64,000 nt of DNA from Oxalobacteraceae bacterium OTU3CINTB1 (GTDB lineage: Bacteria; Pseudomonadota; Gammaproteobacteria; Burkholderiales; Burkholderiaceae_D): NCBI GenBank assembly GCA_024123955.1, contig CP099652.1, positions 4,650,001 to 4,714,000 on the forward strand, read 5' to 3'. The notes beneath the pieces are model-generated. The model made no database searches. It saw only the letters and a list, made by a program, of their open reading frames with translations, and was not told the origin of the DNA. Made by a program: the position numbers and the translations under genes. Positions 8,732-19,530 of the stretch are shown here, in pieces. Numbering within the stretch: position 1 is the stretch's first letter; each line of letters begins with the position of its first letter.

Positions 8732-11059
8732 TTAGAGACGGCCGCGCAAGGAGCCTGCTTCGGCGTTTATAGAACCCTTGGCGCCCTTCACGCGCACCAG
8801 CACGCTGGCGATGCCGGCTTCGGTCGTCGCCACGCTCGGGCCGACGATCTCGTAGCCTTCAGCGGCGGCGAAGGTCACCGACTTGCCGCTGTCCGGCACC
8901 ACGGTGCCGTTGGCGTCGAGCAACTTGGCGCGGATGAACACCAGGTCGCCGTCGGTCGACCTCACCGCCAGGTCATCCACCGCGATGCCAAGCTTGACCG
9001 GCTCGGCCGGCGTCTGCACGACATGCTCGGCCACCTTGCGGCCCTTCAGGTAAGCCACCGCCTTGAGCGTACCGGCCTGGAACTGGCCGGCGTCGAACTC
9101 CAGCGGCGGATGCGCCAGGTTCGGATGCGTCTTCGACGGACCGCTCTTGACCTTGCCCAGGCTCTTGCCGTTCAAGAACAGCTCAACCTCGTCGGTGTTG
9201 CTGAACACGCGCACCTGCGGCAGCGAATCCTTGGTCCAGTAGCTGGCGATGAACACCATTGGCCCACCGCCCCATTTCGCCGATGTCTCCGACGCGCTGC
9301 GCTGCGAGCGGAAAAACTCCGCCGAGAACTTCGGCAGACGGTCGATGCTCATGACGCCGGACGATTCCAGGTCCGGCGCGTAGCCGCGGCCATAGTCGAA
9401 CATCACCCAGTAGCCGTCGGCCACGGCGCCGGTCTTAAAGTTGTCGTCGTGCGACTCGGCCAGGTTCTTCGCCTGCTGCAGCAAACGGGTTTCGCCATCG
9501 GTCAGCAATTGACGGCTGCTGCGGTCGGCCTCTTTCAGGTCGCCCCACGCCGTTTGATTAAAGCCGGCGTTCATCGCATAGTATTCCCAGTCGCCGTATT
9601 CGGAGACGATCAGCGCCTTGTTCGGCAACGGCTTTTTGTCCTCCAGCCGGTGCTGGCGCGCTTGCAGATACACGTCGTAGGTCTGCGGCACCCAACCGGC
9701 GGAATAGGCCTGGTCGCCCGGATACTCCTGGTGCACGGTCTTATGCAGCTTGTCGATCAGTTGATCGGGCATCTGCGTTTCGTTCAGCGAGCATTCCCAC
9801 GCCAATACGCTGGGGTGGTTACGGTCGCGCCGCACCATGTCGCTACAGGTTTTCAGCACCTGCGTGGCGAACGCCGGATCGGGATTGAAGTACTGCCAGC
9901 CCGGAATACCCGGCAGCACCATCAGGCCCAGTTCATCGGCGGCGGCCATGAAGGCCGGCGAATGCGGGTAGTGCGACAGGCGCACGTAATCGAAGCCGGC
10001 GCGCTTGATCAGCAGCGCGTCGCGGTAGTCGGCCTGCGGCGACAAGGCGTAACCGACGTACGGGAATTCCTGGTGGCGGTTCACGCCGCGCAGGAAAGTC
10101 TGTTCGCCGTTGATCAGCAACTTGCCCTTTTCAAGCGCGATGCGGCGGATGCCGGCGCGGGTGGTGACCACGTCCTGCTGCCCTTTGCTCGAGACGGTGG
10201 TTTGGATCGCGTACAGGTTCGGCGACTTCGGCGACCACAATTGCGGGCGGTCGACCTTCAGGTCGCGGGTGACGTGGCGGCATTCGCCGGCGGCCAGCTC
10301 GATCTTCCCGGTCCCGTCGGCGACGCGGGCGTTCTTGAACAACAGGCGCTGGCCCAGTTGCGCGGTGCGCGCTTCGGCGGCGGTGTTGCACACTTCGGCC
10401 TTCACGCGCACGATGGCGGACTTTTTATCGGCCTGCGGATAGGTGACGAACACGCCGCCGCCCGCCTCGGTATTGGACAGCATTTCGTCGCTGATATGCA
10501 CCGCCGGCTTGATGCTCAAGGTGACGTCGCGGTAGATGCCGCCGTACTGGATGTAGTCCAGATCCTTCAGCGGTTTCGGGCCGGTGACGGCGTTGTCTTC
10601 GTTATTGATGCGCACCACCAGCTCGTTGGCGCCGCCGGCCTTCAGGTGCGGCGTGACGTCGTACGAGAATGGCAGATAGCCGCCCAGGTGCGTGCCGAGG
10701 TGCTTGCCGTTGAACCAGACGTCGGCGACGTTCATCGCGCCTTCGAAGCGCAGCACCGCTTGCTCGCCGGGAGCTACCTTGGCGTCGAAGCTTTTCTTGT
10801 AATACGCGCTGCCCTGCCAGGAGTTGACCGGGATTTTCGCTTCGAGGCGGGCGGTGTGCGGCAGGTCGACCTTGGTCCAGGCGCCCGGCGCGACCTTGTC
10901 GACGGTGTCGGCGCTCTTGGCGTCGTCGCGGTAGAAGTCCCATGACTGATTGAGGCTGGTGGTGGCGGCGCTGGCCGCCGAACTCACCGCCAGTGCCAGC
11001 AAACCGATGGTCGGGAAGCCCCGCGCCTGCTTGTGTAGACTCGAAATAAAACTGGTCAT
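8732..11059 (-). CDS. Glycoside hydrolase family 2 beta-galactosidase, exported
   Basis: 775 residues from ATG at 11059; in-frame codons further up lack a signal sequence and a ribosome binding site. Residues 1-33 form a signal peptide. Then come the N-terminal jelly-roll sugar-binding domain (PVNSWQGSAYYKKSF, GGIYRDVTLSI), the immunoglobulin-like domain, and the TIM barrel with acid/base Glu in WECSLNETQMP and nucleophile Glu in LIVSEYGDWEYY. C-terminal parts are DUF4982-like (VRVFSNTDEVELFLNGKSLG) and an invasin/Big-like domain. GH2 members with this layout are beta-galactosidases; beta-glucuronidase is less likely. The galactan genes nearby support beta-galactosidase. A terminator follows the stop. 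Confidence 0.88.
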   Translation of the reverse strand: MTSFISSLHKQARGFPTIGLLALAVSSAASAATTSLNQSWDFYRDDAKSADTVDKVAPGAWTKVDLPHTARLEAKIPVNSWQGSAYYKKSFDAKVAPGEQAVLRFEGAMNVADVWFNGKHLGTHLGGYLPFSYDVTPHLKAGGANELVVRINNEDNAVTGPKPLKDLDYIQYGGIYRDVTLSIKPAVHISDEMLSNTEAGGGVFVTYPQADKKSAIVRVKAEVCNTAAEARTAQLGQRLLFKNARVADGTGKIELAAGECRHVTRDLKVDRPQLWSPKSPNLYAIQTTVSSKGQQDVVTTRAGIRRIALEKGKLLINGEQTFLRGVNRHQEFPYVGYALSPQADYRDALLIKRAGFDYVRLSHYPHSPAFMAAADELGLMVLPGIPGWQYFNPDPAFATQVLKTCSDMVRRDRNHPSVLAWECSLNETQMPDQLIDKLHKTVHQEYPGDQAYSAGWVPQTYDVYLQARQHRLEDKKPLPNKALIVSEYGDWEYYAMNAGFNQTAWGDLKEADRSSRQLLTDGETRLLQQAKNLAESHDDNFKTGAVADGYWVMFDYGRGYAPDLESSGVMSIDRLPKFSAEFFRSQRSASETSAKWGGGPMVFIASYWTKDSLPQVRVFSNTDEVELFLNGKSLGKVKSGPSKTHPNLAHPPLEFDAGQFQAGTLKAVAYLKGRKVAEHVVQTPAEPVKLGIAVDDLAVRSTDGDLVFIRAKLLDANGTVVPDSGKSVTFAAAEGYEIVGPSVATTEAGIASVLVRVKGAKGSINAEAGSLRGRL

Positions 11060-11365
11060 AGTGCGTGGAACTCCCCAAAAATACCGGATAAAAAAGAATG
11101 GAACAGGCGACCGCCGACGCATGGCGGCGTCCGGCAGCTATCACGGCGCAGTATATCCAGTATTGTTTTGACACGCAGCCGAAAGCCGGTACGTATACAA
11201 ATTATTCATGGGTAGAGATAACTTTGATATGCGCCGGTAGCGTAACCGGCCTGCCCATTGTCAGGAGTCAGGCTATCGATGGCGGCGGCGACGCGTTGGA
11301 CGTGACGTTATTCCAGGACTTTGCGGTCTCCCAGGGCGAAGGTTAGTCCGCCACGGGACTTTCGA
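11060..11365 (-). other. Intergenic region upstream of the GH2 gene
   Basis: 306 bases without a supportable gene, between the end of the esterase gene and the GH2 start, both on the minus strand. It should hold the GH2 promoter. A near-palindrome GCCGGTAGCGTAACCGGC at 11233-11250 has 6-bp perfect outer arms and a central CG step, in the style of LacI-family operators. GTACGTATAC at 11189-11198 is also nearly symmetric. No regulator gene is nearby. Confidence 0.4.
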
Positions 11366-12469
11366 TTACCAGCCCATTTTTGTCCGTATCACCGCCGTCA
11401 GCAGCGCCGCGTTGGCCTGGTGTTGCGGAATGCGCGGATGGCCGTTAAAGCCGGTGTAAGGCAATACCACCGTATCGATACGGGTGTCCTTGTTCTCGTC
11501 CCGCATTTGATCGACGGCCGTGCGCACGTAGCCCGGCCACTTGGAGCCGGCCTTCACGGCGTCCATGCTGCCCAGCGCGCAGATGATGTAGGCCTTGGGG
11601 TACTTCGACCGTATCGTCTGGACGAACTTCCGGTACGCCGCCACGCGCTGGGCGTCGTTGGGCACCGGCGACAGGCGCTTCTCGCGGTCGATCAGCCAGC
11701 TGTCGTTCTGGAACAGGTTAATGACAACGACGTCCGGCGTCCACCGCTTGAAGTCCCACACGCTATCGTTGTTGCCGACCGCGTTCAACTGGTCGTAGAA
11801 CTCCGGCATCGTGAACGGGAACCAGCTGATCATCACGCCGATGCCGCTTTGCGAGATCAGGTGCAGTTCGGCGTCCAGCGCGCGCGCCGTGATCGAGGCG
11901 TAGGACATGAAGCTGTTCTTGTCCTTGACCAGATGGTCGGGACCGTCGGCGGGCGACTCGTTGCCCATGCCGCTGGAGATGGAATCGCCGAAGAACTCGA
12001 CGCGCCGCTGTTTGCGCGGCGGCGGCGCCAGCAATGCGCCGCCATCGGCCAGTTCAAGTCCCTGGAACACGGTGGCGCCCTCCTCGCCCTCCGAGCGCTT
12101 GGTGATCAGAAAGCTGTGACGGCCCGGCGCCAGCTTGTCGGCGACCGGATAGGTCTTGCTCCCCTTCTCCGCCTGCACCAGCACCGGCCGCGTCAGGTCG
12201 CCGTCGATGTAGACGTCGAAAAAGTTCTTGCCGAATTGATCGTCGAGCTTGATGGCCAAAGTGGTGCCGGTGAAGTTGCCCTCGATGCGGGTGCCCGGCC
12301 AGGAAATCACCGGCGCGGCGGCCGCACGTTGGTCGACCCGTCCCGTGTATTGCAGATTGGCGTTATCGGCGCCGACCGTGACGGCCGCCCAGGCTTGCCC
12401 GGCCAGCAGCAACGCGGCGATGAAGGCGGCGCCGTTGCGGGCGCCGCCTGTAAATCTTGCTAACATCAT
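11366..12469 (-). CDS. SGNH/GDSL esterase, carbohydrate esterase family 2-like
   Basis: 367 residues. The start at 12469 is chosen from two adjacent ATG codons because AAAGGGGA lies six bases upstream. A signal peptide (residues 1-27, GQAWA-A) is followed by a ~100-residue beta-sandwich (DVYIDGDLTRPV), then the SGNH hydrolase domain. The Ser block is FFGDSISSGMG, the Asn block is VVVINLFQNDSW, and the catalytic His is in GFNGHPRIPQH. This two-domain order is that of CE2 acetyl-xylan/acetyl-mannan esterases, which remove O-acetyl groups from polysaccharides. Next to GH2 and GH53 it probably deacetylates plant hemicellulose or pectin-derived sugars. The exact substrate is unknown. Confidence 0.85.
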   Translation of the reverse strand: MMLARFTGGARNGAAFIAALLLAGQAWAAVTVGADNANLQYTGRVDQRAAAAPVISWPGTRIEGNFTGTTLAIKLDDQFGKNFFDVYIDGDLTRPVLVQAEKGSKTYPVADKLAPGRHSFLITKRSEGEEGATVFQGLELADGGALLAPPPRKQRRVEFFGDSISSGMGNESPADGPDHLVKDKNSFMSYASITARALDAELHLISQSGIGVMISWFPFTMPEFYDQLNAVGNNDSVWDFKRWTPDVVVINLFQNDSWLIDREKRLSPVPNDAQRVAAYRKFVQTIRSKYPKAYIICALGSMDAVKAGSKWPGYVRTAVDQMRDENKDTRIDTVVLPYTGFNGHPRIPQHQANAALLTAVIRTKMGW

Positions 12470-12585
12470 ATTGAGTCCCCTTTCCGCTATTGTGGGCGGG
12501 GACACCGGCTTCGGCAATTGCGATATTCACCAATGCCGCAACAGAAAAAACCAAAGCCCGCTGAAGGGCAACGCGCTCTGGCGGC

Positions 12586-13095
12586 CTATTCGAAATCCGT
12601 CGCGTGCAGGATCAGCACGGGAAATCCAGGATAGGCGCGCATCTTTCGCTGGCACGCCAGTTTGATGAGCCTGCGGTGTGCCTCGAACGTCGCGAGCGCG
12701 CCGCCGCCAGTTTGCGGGAACGCCCTGGTCAACGCGCTGGCCGAAATCATCGCGAACTTGCGCGCCGTCGTAGCGACCTGCACATAAAAGGTGACCCGCT
12801 GCCCATCCATCGACAGCGACACGTCCTGGAGCTCGATGCCGGCCGTCGGCCGGCTCGGTGCGCAGGCGCGGTATTCCGCGTCGGTCCTGCGCACGGCGCG
12901 CCGGCGCTCCTTGCGGATCAAGGCCAAATGTTTGGTTTGAAACACTTCCTCATGCAGGAAATGGTCCTCGTCCCACACGCAAAACACCGACAGGGCTTCG
13001 GGCCGGTCGCGGTGGAAGTCCGCGACGCCCACCACGATCATTTCCGGGCCGCCGAGTTTGGGTTTGACGAGATCACCGGACGACAACATGTTCAT
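12586..13095 (-). CDS. DUF2158 (YodC-like) / DUF1488 two-domain small protein
   Basis: 169 residues; ATG at 13095 has GGAG six bases upstream. The first ~60 residues fit the YodC/DUF2158 pattern: SGDLVKPKLGGPEMIVVG, a C-x-W pair (FCVWDEDHF), then EEVF and an HLALI end. The segment from about residue 88 (ELQDVSLSMDGQRVTFYVQV, ISASALTRAF, ATFEAHRRLIKLA) resembles DUF1488. I assign both from motif pattern only; they are normally separate small proteins. No signal peptide or membrane helix is present. Its function is unknown, and it lies after the aldehyde oxidoreductase genes on the same strand with a ~60-base gap, so it may or may not be co-transcribed. Confidence 0.8.
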   Translation of the reverse strand: MNMLSSGDLVKPKLGGPEMIVVGVADFHRDRPEALSVFCVWDEDHFLHEEVFQTKHLALIRKERRRAVRRTDAEYRACAPSRPTAGIELQDVSLSMDGQRVTFYVQVATTARKFAMISASALTRAFPQTGGGALATFEAHRRLIKLACQRKMRAYPGFPVLILHATDFE

Positions 13096-13153
13096 AGATC
13101 ACTCCACGATCAACAATTGAATCACTCCCAACCTGTTCAGCCAGGGTTTCTGA

Positions 13154-13399
13154 CTAGGCCGCCCCGGACCGCAGCTGGTCGAGGATCTCCATGGCCGCCT
13201 TCTCGGCCTCCTGCTCGGCCATCGCTTCGCTGGTCAGCGCGACGTCGGCGGCGACGCGCTTTTTGGGAACGATATTATTCATGTGCATGGGATTGTCGGA
13301 CGGCGCGAACACCGCGACGTACGCGCCCCAGTCGTCGCAACCCTCCAGCGCTTCGGCCGTGTAGTCGATCTCGTATCCGTCCACGGTTTTTATCGGCAT
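13154..13399 (-). CDS. Small hypothetical protein downstream of the aldehyde oxidoreductase
   Basis: 81 residues from ATG at 13399, with GGAG six bases upstream; the longer open frame upstream is a shadow of the large oxidoreductase gene. It is acidic, contains DGYEIDYTAEAL, WGAYVAVFAPSDNPMHM and an Ala/Glu-rich helical tail, and has one Cys. I do not recognise the family. It begins 17 bases after the stop of the molybdenum subunit gene, so it is probably in the same transcript. Confidence 0.7.
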   Translation of the reverse strand: MPIKTVDGYEIDYTAEALEGCDDWGAYVAVFAPSDNPMHMNNIVPKKRVAADVALTSEAMAEQEAEKAAMEILDQLRSGAA

Positions 13400-13416
13400 G
13401 GCATTCTCCAATGTTT

Positions 13417-15707
13417 TTACGGCAGCATAACCTTGTCCGGCGTCATCGGCGTGCTGCGCACGCGCCGCCCGGTGGCGTGGTAGATGGCGTTGCAGACGGC
13501 CGCCGCCACCCCCACCTGGCCGATCTCGCCGACGCCCTTGGCGCCGATCCTGCTGACGATGCGGTCGTCCTCCTGGACGAAGATGACATCGATATCGTGG
13601 ATGTCGGCGTTGACCGACACGTGGTACTCGCTCAGGTTGTGGTTCATGAAGCGGCCTTCGTGATGGTCGCAGAAGGTCTCCTCGTGCAGCGCCTGGCCGA
13701 TGCCCCATACTACGCCGCCGACGATCTGGCTGCGCGCCGTCTTGGCGTTGATGATGCGTCCGGCCGCGACCGCGCTGACCACCCGCGTCACCCGCACCGT
13801 GCCGAACTCCGGATCGACCCGCACCTCGACAAACACCGCCGAGTGGGTGGCGCGCTGGTACTTCATCTGCTTGAGCATATTGGGCAGCATCATGTATTTC
13901 TCTTCGATGCGCGCCTCGCCGCTGGCGGCCATGATGTCCGTCAGCGAAACGGCGACCTCCGGCCGCGCGGTCAGGCGCACGCCGCCGTTGGCGAATTCCA
14001 CGTCCGCCAGGCGCGCCGTGGCCAGCGGCGAGTCGTCCATCCTCCGGGCCATGTTGAACAGCCGCTCCTTGAGCTTGTCGCACACGCCGTCCACCGCCGA
14101 ACCGACCGTGGCCACGTGCGACGAGCCGCCTTCGATCGGCGCCACCGGCAAGGTCGAGTCGCCCAGCTGGAAGCGCACCCGCTCCAGCGGCAGGCCCATG
14201 GCGTCGGCGGCGATGATGCTCATCGCCGTGTAGGTGCCGGTGCCGATGTCGGTGGCGGCGCTGCTGACCACCAGGTTGCCGTCCGCGTGCAGCACGGCGC
14301 TGGCGCGGGCGAACATTTGCATCGCGTCCCACATGCCGGTGGCCATGCCCCAGCCGATCAATTCGCGCCCTTCGCGCATCGTGCCCGGCTCCAGCGGGCG
14401 CTTGTCCCAGCCGAAGCGCGCCGCGCCCTGCTCGTAGCAGGCGCGCAACTCCTTGGTGGAATACGGCAGGCCGTGGCTGGGATCGACCTCGGCGTAGTTC
14501 TTCAGGCGCAGCGCCAGCGGGTCCATTTTGAGCGCATAGGACAGCTCGTCCATCGCCACCTCCAGCGCGTGCACGCCGTGCGCCGCGCCCGGCGCGCGCA
14601 TGTCCATCGGACTGGCGTGGTCGAGATCGACCAGCTTGTAGCCGAGCCGGATATGCTCGCAGGCGTACAGCTCGCCCGACCAGTTGACCACCACCTCGAC
14701 GTAGTCCTCGATGCGCGAGGTTTCGGCCAGGGCTTCGTGGATGATGGCGCTCAGGGTGCCGTCCGGCTCGGCCGCCAGCCGGACGCGCTGCTGCGTTTCC
14801 GGCCGGTGGCCAAAGCTGAACATCTGCTGGCGCGTGAGCACCACGCGCACCGAACGTTCCAGCTTGAGCGCGGCCATCACCGCCAGCGGCAACTGGTACT
14901 GCGGCCGCAGGCCCGAGCCGAACGCGCCCCCAACATAAGGATTGCGCACCGTGACCTTGTCCTTCGACAGGCCGAACACGTGCGACACATACCAGCGGCT
15001 GTTTTGCGAGCTCTGGGTCTTGTCGTAGATCGTCAGGTGGCCGTCGGCGCCGCGGATCACGGTCGAGGCGAACATCTCCAGCGGATTGTGGTGCTCGACG
15101 CCGCTGTAGTACTCGCCCTCGATCTTGACGGCGGCGCTGTCCCAGCGGTCGTCCGGATGGCCCTTGGTGTCGGGCGGCGGCGTGTAGCCGGCCTTCAGGC
15201 GGCTGGGCGTGTAGGCGCGGCCGCGATGCTGCAGCAGATAGGTCTCGTGCGGCTCGACGTCGTAGTCGACGCGCACCAGCGCGGCCCCGTGGCGCGCCGC
15301 CTCGAATGTTTCGGCCACGACCAGCGCGACAGGCTGCCCGCTGTAGAGCACCTTGTCGTCGTACAGGGGGCGGAACGGCGAGCCGCCCGGCGCCGTCATG
15401 TCCTTGTAGAAAATGTCGAAGGAGCGGATGCGGGGCCGGTTTTCGTGCGAGATCACGTCCACCACGCCCGGCAACGCCAGCGCGGCGTCCGCGTGGATGG
15501 CGGCGATGCGGCCCTTGGCGACGCTGCCGCTGACCACCACGCCGTACAGCAACGGTCCTTCGCCGGCCTCGGGCCAGTGCTCGGCGGCGTAGCGCGCCTG
15601 GCCGGTGACCTTGTCGCGCCCGTCCACGCGCGAGACGGCCATGCCAATGTTGACGTTACCGGTGCCCTGGTCGGCCACGGGGGTGCGCAATGCTTCAATC
15701 AGATCGG

Positions 15708-15711
<4 letters not shown>
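13417..15711 (-). CDS. paoC: Molybdopterin-binding subunit of a PaoABC-type aldehyde oxidoreductase
   Basis: 764 residues, starting at GTG (15711) with AAGGAG five bases upstream and a 4-base GTGA overlap with the FAD subunit gene. It has the xanthine-oxidase-family large-subunit layout: VDGRDKVTGQARYAAE at the N-terminus, NPYVGGAFGSGLRPQYQ and APGAAHGVHALEVAMDEL in the Mo-cofactor domain, and the catalytic Glu in KGVGEIGQVG near the C-terminus. These features and the operon order match PaoC/YagR of E. coli, which oxidises aromatic and other aldehydes to acids using a molybdopterin cytosine dinucleotide cofactor. The maturation chaperone PaoD/XdhC is not adjacent. Confidence 0.88.
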
Positions 15712-16732
<1,021 letters not shown>

Positions 16733-16736
<4 letters not shown>

Positions 16737-17290
16737 GCCGGCACCGTCCCCGGCAGATACGGCCGGTCGGGATTATCCTTGCGCCCGGGCAGCCCCATGA
16801 CCTCGGTCACGGCGGCGACGATGCCGGGATAGGCGCCGCAGCGGCAGACATTGCCGCTCATCAGCTCGCGCACCTCGGCGACCGAGCCGGCCTGCCCCTC
16901 GTTCATCAGCCCCACGGCCGAACACAGCTGGCCAGGGGTGCAGTAGCCGCACTGGAAGGCGTCGTGCTCGATGAAGGCTTGCTGCAGCGGATGCAATTGC
17001 ACGCCGTCGGCCAAGCCCTCGACGGTGGTGATGTCCTTGCCATTTTGCATCACCGCCAAGGTCAGGCAAGAGTTGATGCGCTTGCCGCCAACCAGCACCG
17101 TGCAGGCGCCGCACTGGCCGTGGTCGCAGCCTTTCTTGCTGCCTGTTAAGCCTGCCCGTTCGCGCAGCAGGTCCAGCAGGGTGACCCAGGCCTCGACCTC
17201 GAAGCGGTGCGGCTGGCCGTTGATGCGCAGGTTGACGGGATAGGTGTTGATGGCCGCCTCGAGCGGCGCGGCGGTGAGATGGTCGTCCAT
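16733..17290 (-). CDS. paoA: 2Fe-2S subunit of a PaoABC-type aldehyde oxidoreductase
   Basis: 185 residues from ATG at 17290, with AGGA six bases upstream; further upstream codons add a sequence unlike the family. The plant-type 2Fe-2S ligands are in KKGCDHGQCGACTVL plus the C of INSCLTLAV; the second cluster uses FQCGYCTPGQLC and NVCRCGAY. E. coli PaoA begins with a Tat signal that carries the complex to the periplasm. None is visible here: the chain goes directly from ~18 residues into the ferredoxin domain, so the enzyme is probably cytoplasmic. It is first of the paoABC operon; downstream starts overlap by 4 bases each. Confidence 0.88.
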
Positions 17291-17485
17291 GGCGATTCCT
17301 GAAATGGGTAGCCACCACTGTAGCCAGCGCGCTTGAAGCGGACTGTGTGTCAGCGCACGCTGGCGCCGCTTTAACGCACTCATCCACATACGTCAAATTC
17401 CTACCTCGTCCTTCGAGAAGCGCCTACATCGCGCGACGCGGATCGCGTGCATGATGAAGGCTTCAATCCCCATCAGCGAACCCCG

Positions 17486-18418
17486 ATGACAGCAATTTCC
17501 AACCCAACATTTTCCCGCCAGGCCCCGGTCGTGGTCGCGCACGGCGGCGCCGGCGCGGATATCGCGGACCAGGACGGCTGCGTGGCCGCCGCCAGCGCCG
17601 GGCTGGCGCGGCTGCGCGCGGGCGCCGACGCGGTGCAGGCGGCGGTCGCCGCCGTCCGCGTGCTCGAGGACGACCCGCGCTTCAACGCCGGCACCGGCTC
17701 GGTGCTGCGCATGGACGGCGTCACCATCGAAATGGACGCGGCCGTCATGGACAGTCTGGGCCGCCTCGGGGCCGTGGCCGGCCTGCGCCGCGTGCGCCAT
17801 CCGGTGGAGGTGGCGGCGGCCGTCGCGGGCACGCCACACTGGCTGCTGTGCGGCGAAGGCGCGCTGCGTTTCGCCCGCCACATCGGCGCCGGCGATCACG
17901 ATCCGACCACCGAACAGGCGCTGCGCAAGCACCGGGAAATGCTTGAAGATCTGCAACACGGCAAGCGCCTGGTTCCCGGCGAAGACAACGCCAGCTTCGC
18001 GCAATACTGGAACTACCCGACGCCGCCGGCGATCGCCCCGGGCGAACCGTGCGACACCGTCGGCGCGGTGGTGCGCGACGCCGCCGGCCACTTCGCCGTG
18101 GCCGGCTCGACCGGCGGCTGCGCGCCTGCCCTGCTCGGCCGCGTGGGCGACACCCCGATCATCGGCGCCGGGTTTTACGCCGGGCCGGCCGGCGCGGTGG
18201 CCGTCACCGGTATCGGGGAGCACATCGTGCCTCACCTGCTGGCGCACCGGGTGCATGGCTGGCTGGCCGATGGCATGGCATTGCCGGCGGCGCTGGAGCG
18301 CGCGCTGACCTTGTTCGAGCCGGCCATCGACATCGGCCTGATCGCCGTCAGCCCCACCGACAGCGGCGCGCGCAGCAACCGCGACATGCCGTGGGCCGTG
18401 GCCAACGGAAACAATTGA
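17486..18418 (+). CDS. Isoaspartyl peptidase / type 2 L-asparaginase (Ntn hydrolase)
   Basis: 310 residues from ATG at 17486; an upstream ATG at 17447 is possible, and neither has a clear ribosome binding site. The precursor would self-cleave before the nucleophile Thr in EPCDTVGAVVRD, yielding alpha (residues ~1-191) and beta chains. APVVVAHGGAGA at the start, FNAGTGSVL, and RVGDTPIIGAGFYA after the cleavage site are family signatures. The usual G-x-S-x-G/A-T-S-T-G-G region reads VAGSTGGCAPALLGR, close to the norm. It hydrolyses isoaspartyl dipeptides and asparagine. No transport or peptide genes lie beside it. Confidence 0.88.
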   Translation: MTAISNPTFSRQAPVVVAHGGAGADIADQDGCVAAASAGLARLRAGADAVQAAVAAVRVLEDDPRFNAGTGSVLRMDGVTIEMDAAVMDSLGRLGAVAGLRRVRHPVEVAAAVAGTPHWLLCGEGALRFARHIGAGDHDPTTEQALRKHREMLEDLQHGKRLVPGEDNASFAQYWNYPTPPAIAPGEPCDTVGAVVRDAAGHFAVAGSTGGCAPALLGRVGDTPIIGAGFYAGPAGAVAVTGIGEHIVPHLLAHRVHGWLADGMALPAALERALTLFEPAIDIGLIAVSPTDSGARSNRDMPWAVANGNN

Positions 18419-18448
18419 TTTAATCACCCACCTTTCTGGAGAAAAAAA

Positions 18449-19480
18449 ATGATGAGCCGTTTGAAACCCCTGCACTCCCAAGTGATGGTCATCACCGGCG
18501 CCACCAGCGGCATCGGCTTGACGACCGCGCGCGCGGCCGCGCGCAAGGGCGCCAGCCTTGCGCTGGCGGCGCGCGACAGCGCCGCGCTCGATACCCTGGT
18601 GGCCGAACTGCGCGCCGCCGGCGGCGAGGCGCTGGCGGTGCCGACCGACGTCGGCAACCGTGACGAGGTGGCAGCCCTCGGCCGCGCTGCCATCCAGCGC
18701 TTCGGCCGCATCGACACCTGGGTCAACAACGCCGGCATCTCGATTTACGGGCGCAATCAGGACGTGCCGCTGGCCGACCAGGAAAAACTATTCCAAACCA
18801 ACTTTTGGGGCGTCGTGCACGGCTCGCTGGTGGCGCTGGACTTGATGAAGGCCCACGGCGGCGCGCTCATCAATCTTGGCAGCGAACTGTCCGACCGCGC
18901 GGTGCCGCTGCAGGGCATGTATTCAGCCTCCAAGCACGCGGTCAAAGGTTTCACCGACTCGCTGCGGATGGAAATCGAAAAGGATAACGTGCCGATTTCG
19001 GTCACGCTGGTCAAGCCGGCCGGTATCGACACCGTGTTCACCGGCCACGCCCGCAACTACATGGCGAACGAGCCCGAACTGCCGGCGCCGCTGTACGCGC
19101 CCGAGGTGGTGGCCGACGCGATCCTGTACGCGGCCGAGCACCCGCAGCGCGACATCTACGTCGGCGGCGCCTCGAAGATGATCTCGCTGGAGAGCAAAAT
19201 CATGCCGCGCGCGATGGACAAGTTCATGAACCTGTTCATGTTCAAGCAGCAGCAGAAGGATCAGCCGACCGTGCCCAACCGCGCCGATTCGCTGTACGCG
19301 TCGAACGGCATGGAGTTGAAGGAGCGCATGGGCGGCCATCGCAACAAGGTGCATGAACGCTCGGCCTACACCTACCTGAGCACGCGCGGCAAGCCGCTGG
19401 CGCTGTCGCTGCTGGTGGGCGGAACCTTGCTCGCGGCATGGAAACTCAGCGCACAGGCCGCCGCTGCGCAAGAGAAATAA
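18449..19480 (+). CDS. Short-chain dehydrogenase with C-terminal membrane anchor
   Basis: 343 residues; GGAG sits eight bases before the first of two overlapping start codons. A classical SDR Rossmann fold has TGATSGIGLTTA (cofactor), NNAGISIYG and the catalytic YSASKHAVK with a Ser in NLGSELS. The chain is about 90 residues longer than a standard SDR: after the fold comes a basic region (KERMGGHRNKVH) and a single hydrophobic helix (LALSLLVGGTLLAAWKLSA) near the end, likely a tail anchor. The substrate is unknown. It precedes the hemerythrin and patatin genes with 50 bases between. Confidence 0.88.
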   Translation: MMSRLKPLHSQVMVITGATSGIGLTTARAAARKGASLALAARDSAALDTLVAELRAAGGEALAVPTDVGNRDEVAALGRAAIQRFGRIDTWVNNAGISIYGRNQDVPLADQEKLFQTNFWGVVHGSLVALDLMKAHGGALINLGSELSDRAVPLQGMYSASKHAVKGFTDSLRMEIEKDNVPISVTLVKPAGIDTVFTGHARNYMANEPELPAPLYAPEVVADAILYAAEHPQRDIYVGGASKMISLESKIMPRAMDKFMNLFMFKQQQKDQPTVPNRADSLYASNGMELKERMGGHRNKVHERSAYTYLSTRGKPLALSLLVGGTLLAAWKLSAQAAAAQEK

Positions 19481-19530
19481 GCGACCGCGAACTGCGGCGC
19501 CACGCCATTTTAAATATCGAGGAGTCAGCC

